Of a stretch of 37,031 nt of DNA, positions 1 to 7,503 are shown one piece after another. Position numbers and translations under genes: made by a program. Under the pieces are notes generated by a model. The model worked only from the letters and a program-made list of their open reading frames with translations. It was not told the DNA's origin and searched no databases. The DNA is from Phycisphaerales bacterium (GTDB taxonomy: Bacteria > Planctomycetota > Phycisphaerae > Phycisphaerales > UBA1924): contig JABWBB010000031.1 in the NCBI GenBank assembly GCA_013360675.1, forward strand, positions 1 to 37,031, in the 5' to 3' direction. How positions within the stretch are numbered: position 1 is the stretch's first letter; each line of letters opens with the position of its first letter.

Positions 1-1
1 G

Positions 2-355
2 CCCACGCTGGCGCAGCCGCGATTGCCGATGACGCCCTCTCTGCCCGCGGCGGATCCCGCAACAACCACAGACGCCACATATGCCCCGCTGGTCGCGGGT
101 CCCGAGACCCCGGCGTGGTGGAGCGAGGAGCCGTCGGAGGCGGGCGGACGCCTGACGATCTGCGTGATGGCGGTGGGGGCCAACGCCCGCGAGGCCTCGC
201 GCCAGGGCGTGCGCGAGGCGAGGGTGCGATTGACGCGGATCCTGGGGGCCGAGGCCCGCGGGCTGATCACGCACAAGCAGGAAACGCGTGAACTCGCGGA
301 CGGCAGCGTGGCGGCGTACGTGATGGTCTCGGCGCCCCGTACCATGTCGCCTTGA
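2..355 (+). CDS. hypothetical protein, probably 5'-truncated by the window edge
   Basis: The reading frame is open from base 2 with no upstream stop, so the gene may begin outside the window. In-window start candidates are TTG at 23 and ATG at 29. The visible part has a Pro/Thr-rich head and then a compact alpha/beta-like stretch (RLTICVMAVGANAREASRQG, followed by an amphipathic helix and a strand ending AAYVMVSAP). The Ala/Arg helix after a glycine-containing strand loosely recalls LPP20-like surface lipoprotein domains, but I cannot assign a family. It ends 26 bases before the ATG of the CoA-transferase A subunit, on the same strand, so co-transcription is plausible. Confidence 0.5.
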   Translation, partial: PTLAQPRLPMTPSLPAADPATTTDATYAPLVAGPETPAWWSEEPSEAGGRLTICVMAVGANAREASRQGVREARVRLTRILGAEARGLITHKQETRELADGSVAAYVMVSAPRTMSP

Positions 356-381
356 TGATCAAAGAAGGGGCCAACGCATCC

Positions 382-1188
382 ATGGGCAGCAAGGTTTTCA
401 AATCGGCGAGCGAGGCGATGCAGGGGCTGCGCGACATGGGCGTCCTGCGCGACTCGATGACGGTCATGGTCGGGGGCTTTGGGCTGTGCGGCATCCCCGA
501 GCAGTTGATCATCGCCCTGCGTGATACCCGCGTGACGGGGATCACCTGCGTCTCGAACAACGCGGGCGTGGACGACTGGGGCCTGGGCCTGCTGCTCAAG
601 ACGCGCCAGATCCGCAAGATGATCTCGAGTTATGTGGGCGAGAACCCCACCTTCGAGCAGCAGTTTCTCAAGGGCGAACTCGAGGTCGAGTTCAACCCCC
701 AGGGAACGCTCGCCGAGCGGATCCGCGCGGGCGGGGCGGGCATCCCGGCGTTCTACACCGCCACGGGCGCGGGCACGGTCGTCGCCGAGGGGAAGGAAAC
801 GCGCTCGTTCTTCCGCCCGGGCGATGGGCGCTGCGGCGCGACGATCCCGGGCAAGGGCTATTCGGGGCGCGACGGCAAGGCCCCCCAGGACGGGCGCCCG
901 CGCGAGTACGTCATGGAGACGGGTCTCTTCGCCGACCTGGCGCTGGTCAAGGCCTGGAAGGCCGACGAGTTTGGCAACCTGGTCTTCCGCAAGACCGCCC
1001 GCAACTTCAACCCGATGATGGCCACGGCGGCGGCGTTCACCATCGCCGAGGTCGAGGAGATCGTGCCCGTGGGCGCGATCGACCCGGACCAGGTCCACAC
1101 GCCGGGCGTCTTTGTCAATCGCATCGTCAAGACACAGAGCGAGAAGCGCATCGAGCAGCGGACGATCCGCGACGGGGCCGGGGCGTGA
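382..1188 (+). CDS. scoA: 3-oxoacid CoA-transferase, subunit A
   Basis: Alpha subunit of a SCOT-type (family I) CoA-transferase, which moves CoA between succinyl-CoA and a 3-oxoacid such as acetoacetate. The 268 residues show the family start (KVFKSASEAMQGL), the glycine loop GGFGLCGIPEQL, then ITCVSNNAG, SSYVGENPTFEQQ, and the segment around IPAFYTATGAGTVVAEGKE. About 25 residues rich in Gly/Arg/Pro lie where the chain normally runs on after the KE(T)R segment, so this copy is slightly longer than typical. ATG 382 is preferred over the TTG at 352 because it matches the family N-terminus and has AAGAAGGGG about a dozen bases upstream. The B subunit lies downstream after an intervening small gene. 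The family assignment is firm; the acyl substrate is inferred. Confidence 0.93.
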   Translation: MGSKVFKSASEAMQGLRDMGVLRDSMTVMVGGFGLCGIPEQLIIALRDTRVTGITCVSNNAGVDDWGLGLLLKTRQIRKMISSYVGENPTFEQQFLKGELEVEFNPQGTLAERIRAGGAGIPAFYTATGAGTVVAEGKETRSFFRPGDGRCGATIPGKGYSGRDGKAPQDGRPREYVMETGLFADLALVKAWKADEFGNLVFRKTARNFNPMMATAAAFTIAEVEEIVPVGAIDPDQVHTPGVFVNRIVKTQSEKRIEQRTIRDGAGA

Positions 1189-1451
1189 AGGTCCTGATCG
1201 GCAGCGTGCTGACGATCGCGGGCGGGGCGCTGGTGCTCTACGCGATCTACAGCGCGCTCATGCCGCTGCTGGGGATGTACCAGGGCGCGCTGAGCGACCC
1301 GATGGCCGACGCCAACGAGACGCAGGTGTCGCGCGACATGCTGACGGCGGTGGGCGTGGGGGCGGTGGGCATCGTGCCGTTCATCATCGGGACGCTGATG
1401 CTCAAGAGTGTGTTCATCCGGAGGGCGATCCGCAGACTTGGATCGCGATGA
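1185..1451 (+). CDS. small two-helix membrane protein between CoA-transferase subunits
   Basis: An 88-residue protein starting at GTG 1185, which overlaps the scoA stop by 4 bases (GTGA), a classic translational-coupling arrangement. It has two hydrophobic segments, roughly residues 2-30 (IGSVLTIAGGALVLYAIYSA) and 53-75 (LTAVGVGAVGIVPFIIGTLM), separated by a short polar loop, and a basic C-terminus (RRAIRRLGSR). I recognise no family. Its position between the two subunits of one enzyme is unusual; it could be a membrane tether or simply an inserted hypothetical gene. The competing frame at 1112-1468 is Arg-rich and looks like a shadow. Confidence 0.72.
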   Translation: MKVLIGSVLTIAGGALVLYAIYSALMPLLGMYQGALSDPMADANETQVSRDMLTAVGVGAVGIVPFIIGTLMLKSVFIRRAIRRLGSR

Positions 1452-1471
1452 TTGTTGTGGGAGGCTGAATC

Positions 1472-2131
1472 ATGGCGTTGACCCGAGACCAGATCCCCGT
1501 GCGTGCCGCCCGCGAACTGCGCGACGGATTCGTCGTCAACCTGGGCATCGGCATGCCCACGCTCGTGGCCAACCATGTCCCCGCGGAGATGGACGTGTGG
1601 CTCCAATCCGAGAACGGCCTGCTGGGCATCGGGCCCTTCCCCACCGAGCAGGAGGTCGACGCCGATCTCATTAACGCCGGCAAGCAGACCGTCACCGCCC
1701 GCCCGGGAGCGAGTTACTTCAGCAGCGCCGACAGCTTCGGCATGATTCGCGGCGGGCACATCGACCTGTGCATCCTGGGCGCGATGCAGATCAGCCAGGA
1801 GGGCGATCTCGCCAACTGGATGATCCCCGGCAAGATGGTCAAGGGCATGGGCGGGGCGATGGACCTGGTCGCCGGCGTCAAGCGCGTCGTCGTCACCATG
1901 GAGCACACCGCCAAGGGCAAGCCCAAGCTCGTGAAGACCTGCGACCTTCCCCTCACGGGCAAGGCCTGCGTCGACATGGTCATCACCGAGTTGTGCGTGC
2001 TCGAGATGGACCGCGAGAAGAAGCGGTTTGTGCTCAAGGAACTGGCCCCGGGCGTGACCGCCGACGAGGTGAAGGCCCAGACCCAGGCCGAGATCATCGT
2101 GCCCGCGAAGGTCGCGACGATCGAGGTTTAG
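1472..2131 (+). CDS. scoB: 3-oxoacid CoA-transferase, subunit B
   Basis: Beta subunit of the same heteromeric CoA-transferase. The 219 residues are of normal length and carry the family marks in order: [17 protein letters not shown], the catalytic-glutamate motif SENGLLG (the Glu forms the CoA thioester), [18 protein letters not shown], and the segment from [19 protein letters not shown] to [15 protein letters not shown] lies just upstream of ATG 1472. The subunits are separated by the small membrane protein gene, whereas they are adjacent in most genomes. The probable role is ketone body, butyrate or branched-chain 3-oxoacid metabolism. Confidence 0.95.
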   Translation: MALTRDQIPVRAARELRDGFVVNLGIGMPTLVANHVPAEMDVWLQSENGLLGIGPFPTEQEVDADLINAGKQTVTARPGASYFSSADSFGMIRGGHIDLCILGAMQISQEGDLANWMIPGKMVKGMGGAMDLVAGVKRVVVTMEHTAKGKPKLVKTCDLPLTGKACVDMVITELCVLEMDREKKRFVLKELAPGVTADEVKAQTQAEIIVPAKVATIEV

Positions 2132-2148
2132 GCGGAAGGACCGCGCCG

Positions 2149-2784
2149 TCAGATTCGGCGCAGCATCCGCACCCCGCCGTAGCGCACCTTCTTGTTGGGC
2201 TCGACGAAGCAGCCATCATTGAGCGTGGTGCACGCCATGCCGCAGTCCTGGTAGCCCAGCAAGCGCACCGCCGCATCGATCGCCCGCTCGACGGGTTCGT
2301 GATACGCATCGTGGCAGAGGACGTAGGCCCCGGGCGCCGTCACCTGCGCGACGCCTTCGAGATCCTGCGCGCACGACTTTTCCGTATGGTCCCCGTCGAC
2401 GAAGACGAAATCGAACATGCCCCCCGCGGCGTCCATCGCCCGCGGGAGTTCTGCCGGCGAGTAGCCCCGGATCAGCGTCGCCCGGTCGGCGATCGTCTCC
2501 CAGTCAAAGTCGGGCTCGGGGAACGGGTCCACGCTGACCAGGCGTCCGTGATCAAGATCGCTCAACGCGGCGTGGATGATCCGCGAGCCGCCCCCAAACC
2601 GCACGCCGATCTCGAGGCACCGCGCAGGGGCCAGGGCAAAGACCATCGAATAGAGCAGCAGGCGTTCGCGGGGTTTCTGCTCGGCGTGCACGCTGAAGGC
2701 CGTGGGCAGGCGCTCGGCCTTGGCCCGCAGACGCGGGTCATCTGAAGAGCGGTACGTCCAATGGCCGACGGTGGAAGGGGGCAT
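2149..2784 (-). CDS. class I SAM-dependent methyltransferase
   Basis: A 211-residue Rossmann-fold methyltransferase of the Methyltransf_24 type. The SAM-binding loop is CLEIGVRFGGGSRII, the acidic residue at the end of strand 2 is in LVSVDPFPEP, and the catalytic-region signature is FDFVFVDGDHTEKSC, where the VDGDH acidic/His motif often binds metal in this family. A further motif reads VLCHDAYHEP. The substrate is unknown; relatives modify sugars, antibiotics or cephalosporins. It is convergent with scoB, the stops being about 17 bases apart. It lies downstream of the zinc-ribbon gene on the same strand, so the two may share a transcript. No Shine-Dalgarno is obvious before ATG 2784. Confidence 0.85.
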   Translation of the reverse strand: MPPSTVGHWTYRSSDDPRLRAKAERLPTAFSVHAEQKPRERLLLYSMVFALAPARCLEIGVRFGGGSRIIHAALSDLDHGRLVSVDPFPEPDFDWETIADRATLIRGYSPAELPRAMDAAGGMFDFVFVDGDHTEKSCAQDLEGVAQVTAPGAYVLCHDAYHEPVERAIDAAVRLLGYQDCGMACTTLNDGCFVEPNKKVRYGGVRMLRRI

Positions 2785-2811
2785 GCCCAGACCATCGGCC
2801 CGCGGGCGAGT

Positions 2812-3234
2812 TCAGATTGAGATTGGTGAGCCGGGCTTGGGCAGGACATGCCGCAACCGTTCGCCCAGCGTGTAAACGGAGAGGTCCTTGAGTTCCCCCG
2901 CGTCGAGGTAGACCCCGCCGCAGACCGTGCAGGCATCAACCACGACGTGCGGCTGATTCTTGTCGATCATCTCGATCAGGGGCGAGCGGTCGCGCGGGCA
3001 GTGGGGGCGGTCGATGCTGTGCCGCCGCCGCGCGCCGCGAACGGGGCCCGCGTCGAGGGTTGAGCCGGAAGGTGTGCGGTCGATGATGCGGGCGATCTCG
3101 TGCCGATCGAGCCAGATCCCGCCGCAGGTCGGGCAGCGGTCGATGAAGTTCTCGCCGATCTTCAGGCGTTCCATGGCGACCTGATCGTGCGGGCAGTGGA
3201 TGGGATGATCGGCCGGGTTGTGTGCGGCGTTCAT
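2812..3234 (-). CDS. double zf-TFIIB zinc-ribbon protein
   Basis: A 140-residue soluble protein with two tandem zf-TFIIB-like zinc ribbons. The first runs from CPHDQVAME to CPTCGGIWLD, the second from CPRDRSPL to CTVCGGVYLDAGEL; each has a CP..D half and a CxxCGG(I/V)(W/Y)LD half, as is usual for the family. A basic linker (RGARRRHS) separates them. ATG 3234 is chosen over GTG 3238-3240 because TAGGCT sits 6 bases upstream of it, matching the leaderless-promoter pattern seen elsewhere in this window. It is transcribed divergently from the dipeptidase gene, with start codons only 33 bases apart. The function of this family is not established; nucleic-acid or metal binding is likely. Confidence 0.87.
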   Translation of the reverse strand: MNAAHNPADHPIHCPHDQVAMERLKIGENFIDRCPTCGGIWLDRHEIARIIDRTPSGSTLDAGPVRGARRRHSIDRPHCPRDRSPLIEMIDKNQPHVVVDACTVCGGVYLDAGELKDLSVYTLGERLRHVLPKPGSPISI

Positions 3235-3240
3235 GCCCAC

Positions 3241-3246
3241 AGCCTA
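3241..3246 (-). promoter_or_regulatory. -10-like TAnnnT before zf-TFIIB gene
   Basis: TAGGCT on the minus strand ends 6 bases before ATG 3234, with no Shine-Dalgarno. This fits a leaderless transcript starting at or next to the ATG. Confidence 0.5.
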
Positions 3247-3254
3247 CCACCGGA

Positions 3255-3260
3255 TAGGAT
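3255..3260 (+). promoter_or_regulatory. -10-like TAnnnT before dipeptidase gene
   Basis: TAGGAT ends 7 bases before ATG 3268. With the minus-strand hexamer at 3241-3246 it makes a divergent leaderless pair in a 33-base intergenic gap. Confidence 0.55.
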
Positions 3261-3267
3261 CGCGATC

Positions 3268-4296
3268 ATGCGATGGTTCGACGCCCACCTCGATCTGGCC
3301 TGTCTGGCCCTGTGCGGCAGGAACATGGAACTCGACCCCACGCACGCAGGCGGGCCGTGGCTCCCCGGCGGGCTGACGCTCGCCTCGCTGCGCGATGGGG
3401 GCGTGGGCGCGTGCCTGGGGACGATCTTCACCGAGGTGGACGGGACCGATGCCCCCGTGGCCTACCCGTCGGGCGAGCCCCAAGCCGCCCACGACGCGGG
3501 CGTGCGCCAACTCGAAACCTACGAAACATGGGCAAGTCGGGGATGGATCGACCTGCGTTCCACAGGTCAATCACTCCTGCGCCTGATCATCCTGATGGAG
3601 GGGGCCGATCCGATCCGCGAGCCGGGTGAGATTGGCTGGTGGGCCGCACGGGGCGTGGGCGTCGTGGGCATGGCCTGGGCGCGGGGCACCCGCTATGCCG
3701 GGGGCAACATGGAGACCCGCGGCCTGTCGCCCGAGGGGCGGGCCCTCGCGGCGGAGATCGACCGGCTTGGGCTTGTCCACGATCTCTCGCACCTGAGTGA
3801 CGCGGCGTGCGATGAACTGCTGGCGTGCGCGCGCGGGCGGGTGATCGCCTCGCACTCGAACTGCCGTGCGCTGCTCGGCGGGAACAATCAGCGGCACCTG
3901 CGCGATGCGACCATCGCGGCGATCGGGCAACGTGGCGGGGTCGTTGGCATCAATCTCTTCTCGCGTTTTTTGCGCGATGGGGTTGATGATGCAGGGCGGG
4001 CGGGCATCGACGACGTGGTGCGTCATGCCGAGCATGTGTGCGCCGTCATGGGGCACCGGGGCGGCGTAGGGCTGGGAAGTGACATGGACGGGGGGTTCTC
4101 CGCCGCCCGCCTGCCCAAGGGGATTGAACGACCGGCGGATTACGCGCGCCTGGGCGAGGCGTTGGCCGCCCGCGGGTGGTCGAACGCCGAGGTGGAGGCG
4201 TTCGCCTGGGGAAACTGGGCCCGGTTCTTTGGTGTCGACGCCGAGGCATCGCCAACCCCTCCTACCGTCAGCCCGGGATGTACCAGGCCCTCCTGA
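3268..4296 (+). CDS. M19-family dipeptidase (membrane/renal dipeptidase type)
   Basis: A zinc-dependent amidohydrolase-fold dipeptidase of peptidase family M19, 342 residues. Metal and active-site motifs are visible in order: DAHLD at the N-terminus (His7, Asp9), the Glu of LIILMEGAD, the His of HDLSHLSD, the His of VIASHSNCRAL, and GLGSDMDGG near the C-terminus. There is no signal peptide, so it is probably cytoplasmic and cleaves dipeptides, possibly D-containing ones. ATG 3268 begins exactly at the conserved DAHLD block and lies 7 bases after TAGGAT; the longer frame back to 3100 overlaps the divergent zinc-ribbon gene and is rejected. The 3' end overlaps the next gene by 19 bases. The last 15 residues are low-complexity and probably dispensable. 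Confidence 0.92.
   Translation: MRWFDAHLDLACLALCGRNMELDPTHAGGPWLPGGLTLASLRDGGVGACLGTIFTEVDGTDAPVAYPSGEPQAAHDAGVRQLETYETWASRGWIDLRSTGQSLLRLIILMEGADPIREPGEIGWWAARGVGVVGMAWARGTRYAGGNMETRGLSPEGRALAAEIDRLGLVHDLSHLSDAACDELLACARGRVIASHSNCRALLGGNNQRHLRDATIAAIGQRGGVVGINLFSRFLRDGVDDAGRAGIDDVVRHAEHVCAVMGHRGGVGLGSDMDGGFSAARLPKGIERPADYARLGEALAARGWSNAEVEAFAWGNWARFFGVDAEASPTPPTVSPGCTRPS
4263..4268 (+). promoter_or_regulatory. -10-like TAnnnT before permease gene
   Basis: TACCGT ends 9 bases before ATG 4278, inside the end of the dipeptidase gene; a possible internal promoter. Confidence 0.3.
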
Positions 4297-5819
4297 CCCG
4301 CCGCTACCTCACGTCGAAGGTGATGCCACTGCTGGCGTCGCTCGCCGTGGTGCTGTGCACTGCGTTGGTGCTCATCACGTGGTCGGTGATGGGCGGATTC
4401 CTCACGATGCTCATCGGTTCAGGGCGGACGATGACGGGCGACGTCGTTGTCCAGTGGCCCACGACCGGGTTCGCGCATTACGAGGACTTCATCGAGCGAT
4501 TGAAGAAGGATCCGATGGTCGAGGCCGCCGCCCCGATGATCGAGGCCTACGGCATCGCGGGCATGCCCGATGGCCGCACGCAGACGGTGATGATCCGCGG
4601 GGTGGACGCGCGCTTCGGCGAGGTGACCAAGTACCGCGACGTGATCTGGTGGAAGCCCATCAGCGAGCCCCTGCCGCGGGACTACACGCGCGAGGACCCT
4701 CGCCTGGGCTCGCCCGAACTGATGCAGCGACTGCACGCCCAGGGGCTCTCATTCACGCGCACGGACAACGGCGTGGAGAAGCCTGCGGCGGTGCTGGGCG
4801 TCGAGGTCAGCGGGTTCAATCGACGCGACCCCGCGGGGTTCTATACCCCGCGCGTGCGCGACCGGCTCCTCCCCGATGGCGGGCTCGACGAGGTCAACGT
4901 CTTCCTGCCCAGTTACGGCGACATCACCATCAACGTGCTGCCCCTGGACCAGTCGGGCGGGGTGATCGGCACGCGGACGGCGAAGTTTCCCGTCGCCAAC
5001 GAGTTCCAGTCGGGCATCTACGAACTCGACAACAAACTCGTCCTGCTGCGTCTTGATGCGCTCCAGGAGATGCTGCACATGCAGCAGGCCGAGCGTGTGG
5101 TCGATGAGCCCGGCACGGGCGCATTGGGCCAGCCGGGCGCGTTGGGTCAGCCCCAGGGTCAGACGATCATCGATCCGGCCCGGGTCACGCACGTGCTGGT
5201 GCGCGGGCGTGGCGACATGGGCCAGCGCGGTGCCGCCGAGCCGCTGCTCGAGCGCGTCACGCAGATCTACGAAGAGTTTGCCGACGCCCACCGGGGCGAG
5301 GTCCCCTCGGTCTTTCTCATCAGCATCATGACGTGGGAGGACCTCAACCGCACGATGATCCAGGCCGTCGAGAAGGAGACGGCGCTGGTGCTTTTCCTGT
5401 TCGGCATCATGTCGCTGACGGCGGTCTTCCTGGTGCTGGCGATCTTCTGGGCGATGGTGGTGGAGAAGACGCGCGACATCGGCATCCTGCGTGCGCTGGG
5501 GGCGAGCCGCTCGGGCATCGTGTGGCTCTGGCTGCGTTACGGGCTGGCGATCGGGCTGGTGGGGGCGTCGCTGGGGGTGGGGCTGGCGTACCTGGTGGTG
5601 AGCAACATCAACCCGATCCACGAATGGATGGGGCGAGCGCTGAGCGTGCAGATCTGGGACCCGAAGATTTACTACTTCCTGCTGATCCCCAACCAGGTTG
5701 AAACGCCTCGGGCCGTGCTGGTGCTGATGGTCTTTGTGCTGTCGAGCATGATCGGGGCGCTGATCCCAGCCGCCCGTGCGGCCCGCCTCGATCCCGTCGC
5801 TTCGCTCCGGTTTGAATGA
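4278..5819 (+). CDS. FtsX/LolC-E-type ABC transporter permease
   Basis: A 513-residue permease with the MacB/LolCE architecture: an N-terminal transmembrane helix (about residues 15-38), a large periplasmic domain (about 40-360), then three helices starting near LVLFLFGIMSLTAVFLVLAI. The FtsX-domain coupling segment reads EKTRDIGILRALGASRSGI and the C-terminus ends IPAARAARLDPVASLRFE, typical of LolC/LolE/LolF. A Gly/Gln repeat (GALGQPGALGQPQGQ, about residues 275-290) interrupts the periplasmic domain. ATG 4278 lies inside the 3' end of the dipeptidase gene and 9 bases after TACCGT. With the ATPase 6 bases downstream it should form a transporter extracting lipoproteins or driving an envelope process. 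Only one permease gene is present, suggesting a homodimer. Confidence 0.9.
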   Translation: MYQALLTRRYLTSKVMPLLASLAVVLCTALVLITWSVMGGFLTMLIGSGRTMTGDVVVQWPTTGFAHYEDFIERLKKDPMVEAAAPMIEAYGIAGMPDGRTQTVMIRGVDARFGEVTKYRDVIWWKPISEPLPRDYTREDPRLGSPELMQRLHAQGLSFTRTDNGVEKPAAVLGVEVSGFNRRDPAGFYTPRVRDRLLPDGGLDEVNVFLPSYGDITINVLPLDQSGGVIGTRTAKFPVANEFQSGIYELDNKLVLLRLDALQEMLHMQQAERVVDEPGTGALGQPGALGQPQGQTIIDPARVTHVLVRGRGDMGQRGAAEPLLERVTQIYEEFADAHRGEVPSVFLISIMTWEDLNRTMIQAVEKETALVLFLFGIMSLTAVFLVLAIFWAMVVEKTRDIGILRALGASRSGIVWLWLRYGLAIGLVGASLGVGLAYLVVSNINPIHEWMGRALSVQIWDPKIYYFLLIPNQVETPRAVLVLMVFVLSSMIGALIPAARAARLDPVASLRFE

Positions 5820-5825
5820 CGCGCG

Positions 5826-6587
<762 letters not shown>

Positions 6588-6642
6588 ACCCAACCATACC
6601 CCGATCACGCAATGGGCAGCAACCTGCCCTGAATCGCGGGTT

Positions 6643-6648
6643 TATCAT
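6643..6648 (+). promoter_or_regulatory. -10-like TAnnnT before alpha/beta hydrolase gene
   Basis: TATCAT ends 15 bases before ATG 6664, implying a leader of about 8 bases. Confidence 0.4.
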
Positions 6649-6663
6649 CGGGCACGAGTCACG

Positions 6664-7500
6664 ATGCACACACGACCCACCCAGCCCATCGAGATTGCGC
6701 AGTCGCAGCGCCACGCGCGTGAAATCACGCTGCGCGGCCTGGGCAAGCGCGACGTTGCGGCCAAGGTCGAGACGATGGGCGAGGGACGCCCGGTGGTCTT
6801 CCTTCACGGGCTGGCCGGGCTCAATGATCATTGGGAAGACACGGTGCAACTGGCCCACGCCAACTTCCGCTGCGTCATGCTCGAGATCCCGCTGCTCGAA
6901 CTCGAGGGGGACGACTGCTCGATCGACGGCGTCGCCGCCCTGACGCAGGATTTTCTCTCGCGTCACCTCGACGACCGAGCGGTGCTGGTGGGCAACTCGT
7001 TTGGGGGGCACGTGGCGCTGCGTCTGGCGATCGAGCACCCGCGCCTGGTGCGAGGGCTGGTGCTGGCCGGATCAAGCGGGCTCAACGAACGCACGATGGT
7101 GGCCGAGGTCCGGCTTCGCCCGACGCGCGAGTGGATGTCGCGCAAGATCGGCGAACTCTTCTTCGACAAGAGCAAGATGCGAGAGGCCGACGTCGACCGC
7201 GCCTTCGCCGAACTGGGCGAACGCCGTCGCGCCCGCGCGATGGTCCGCCTCTCGCGTTCGGCCCGGCGCAACCACCTGGGCGACGAGATCGGGCGCATCA
7301 CCGCCCCGACGCTGATCGTCTGGGGGCGCGAGGACGTCGTGACCCCGCCCGACGCCGCCCACGAGTTCAACGCCAAGATCCGCGATTCGAGCATCGTCTG
7401 GTACGACCGCTGCGGGCACGCGCCCATGCTCGAATGGCCCGACCTCTTCGCCGACAGCGTGTCGGCCTTCGTGCGCGATCTCGCGGCCCGGGGGCTCTAG
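6664..7500 (+). CDS. alpha/beta-fold hydrolase
   Basis: A 278-residue alpha/beta hydrolase. Oxyanion-loop motif VVFLHGLAG (about residues 44-52), nucleophile elbow VGNSFGGH with Ser112, acid in LIVWGREDVVTPP, and catalytic His in DRCGHAPMLEWP complete a canonical triad. A helical lid follows the nucleophile (about residues 140-205). The substrate is unknown; relatives are esterases, C-C hydrolases of ring-cleavage pathways and epoxide or haloalkane hydrolases. ATG 6664 is used because the frame upstream overlaps the ABC ATPase gene. Its stop is 3 bases before the GH3-family gene, so the two are almost certainly co-translated, suggesting linked chemistry on an acid, ester or amide. Confidence 0.9.
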   Translation: MHTRPTQPIEIAQSQRHAREITLRGLGKRDVAAKVETMGEGRPVVFLHGLAGLNDHWEDTVQLAHANFRCVMLEIPLLELEGDDCSIDGVAALTQDFLSRHLDDRAVLVGNSFGGHVALRLAIEHPRLVRGLVLAGSSGLNERTMVAEVRLRPTREWMSRKIGELFFDKSKMREADVDRAFAELGERRRARAMVRLSRSARRNHLGDEIGRITAPTLIVWGREDVVTPPDAAHEFNAKIRDSSIVWYDRCGHAPMLEWPDLFADSVSAFVRDLAARGL

Positions 7501-7503
7501 CGC

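Noticed and set aside
3100..3267. N-terminal extension of the dipeptidase
   Set aside because: It overlaps the divergent zf-TFIIB gene and lacks family similarity; the family N-terminus begins at ATG 3268.
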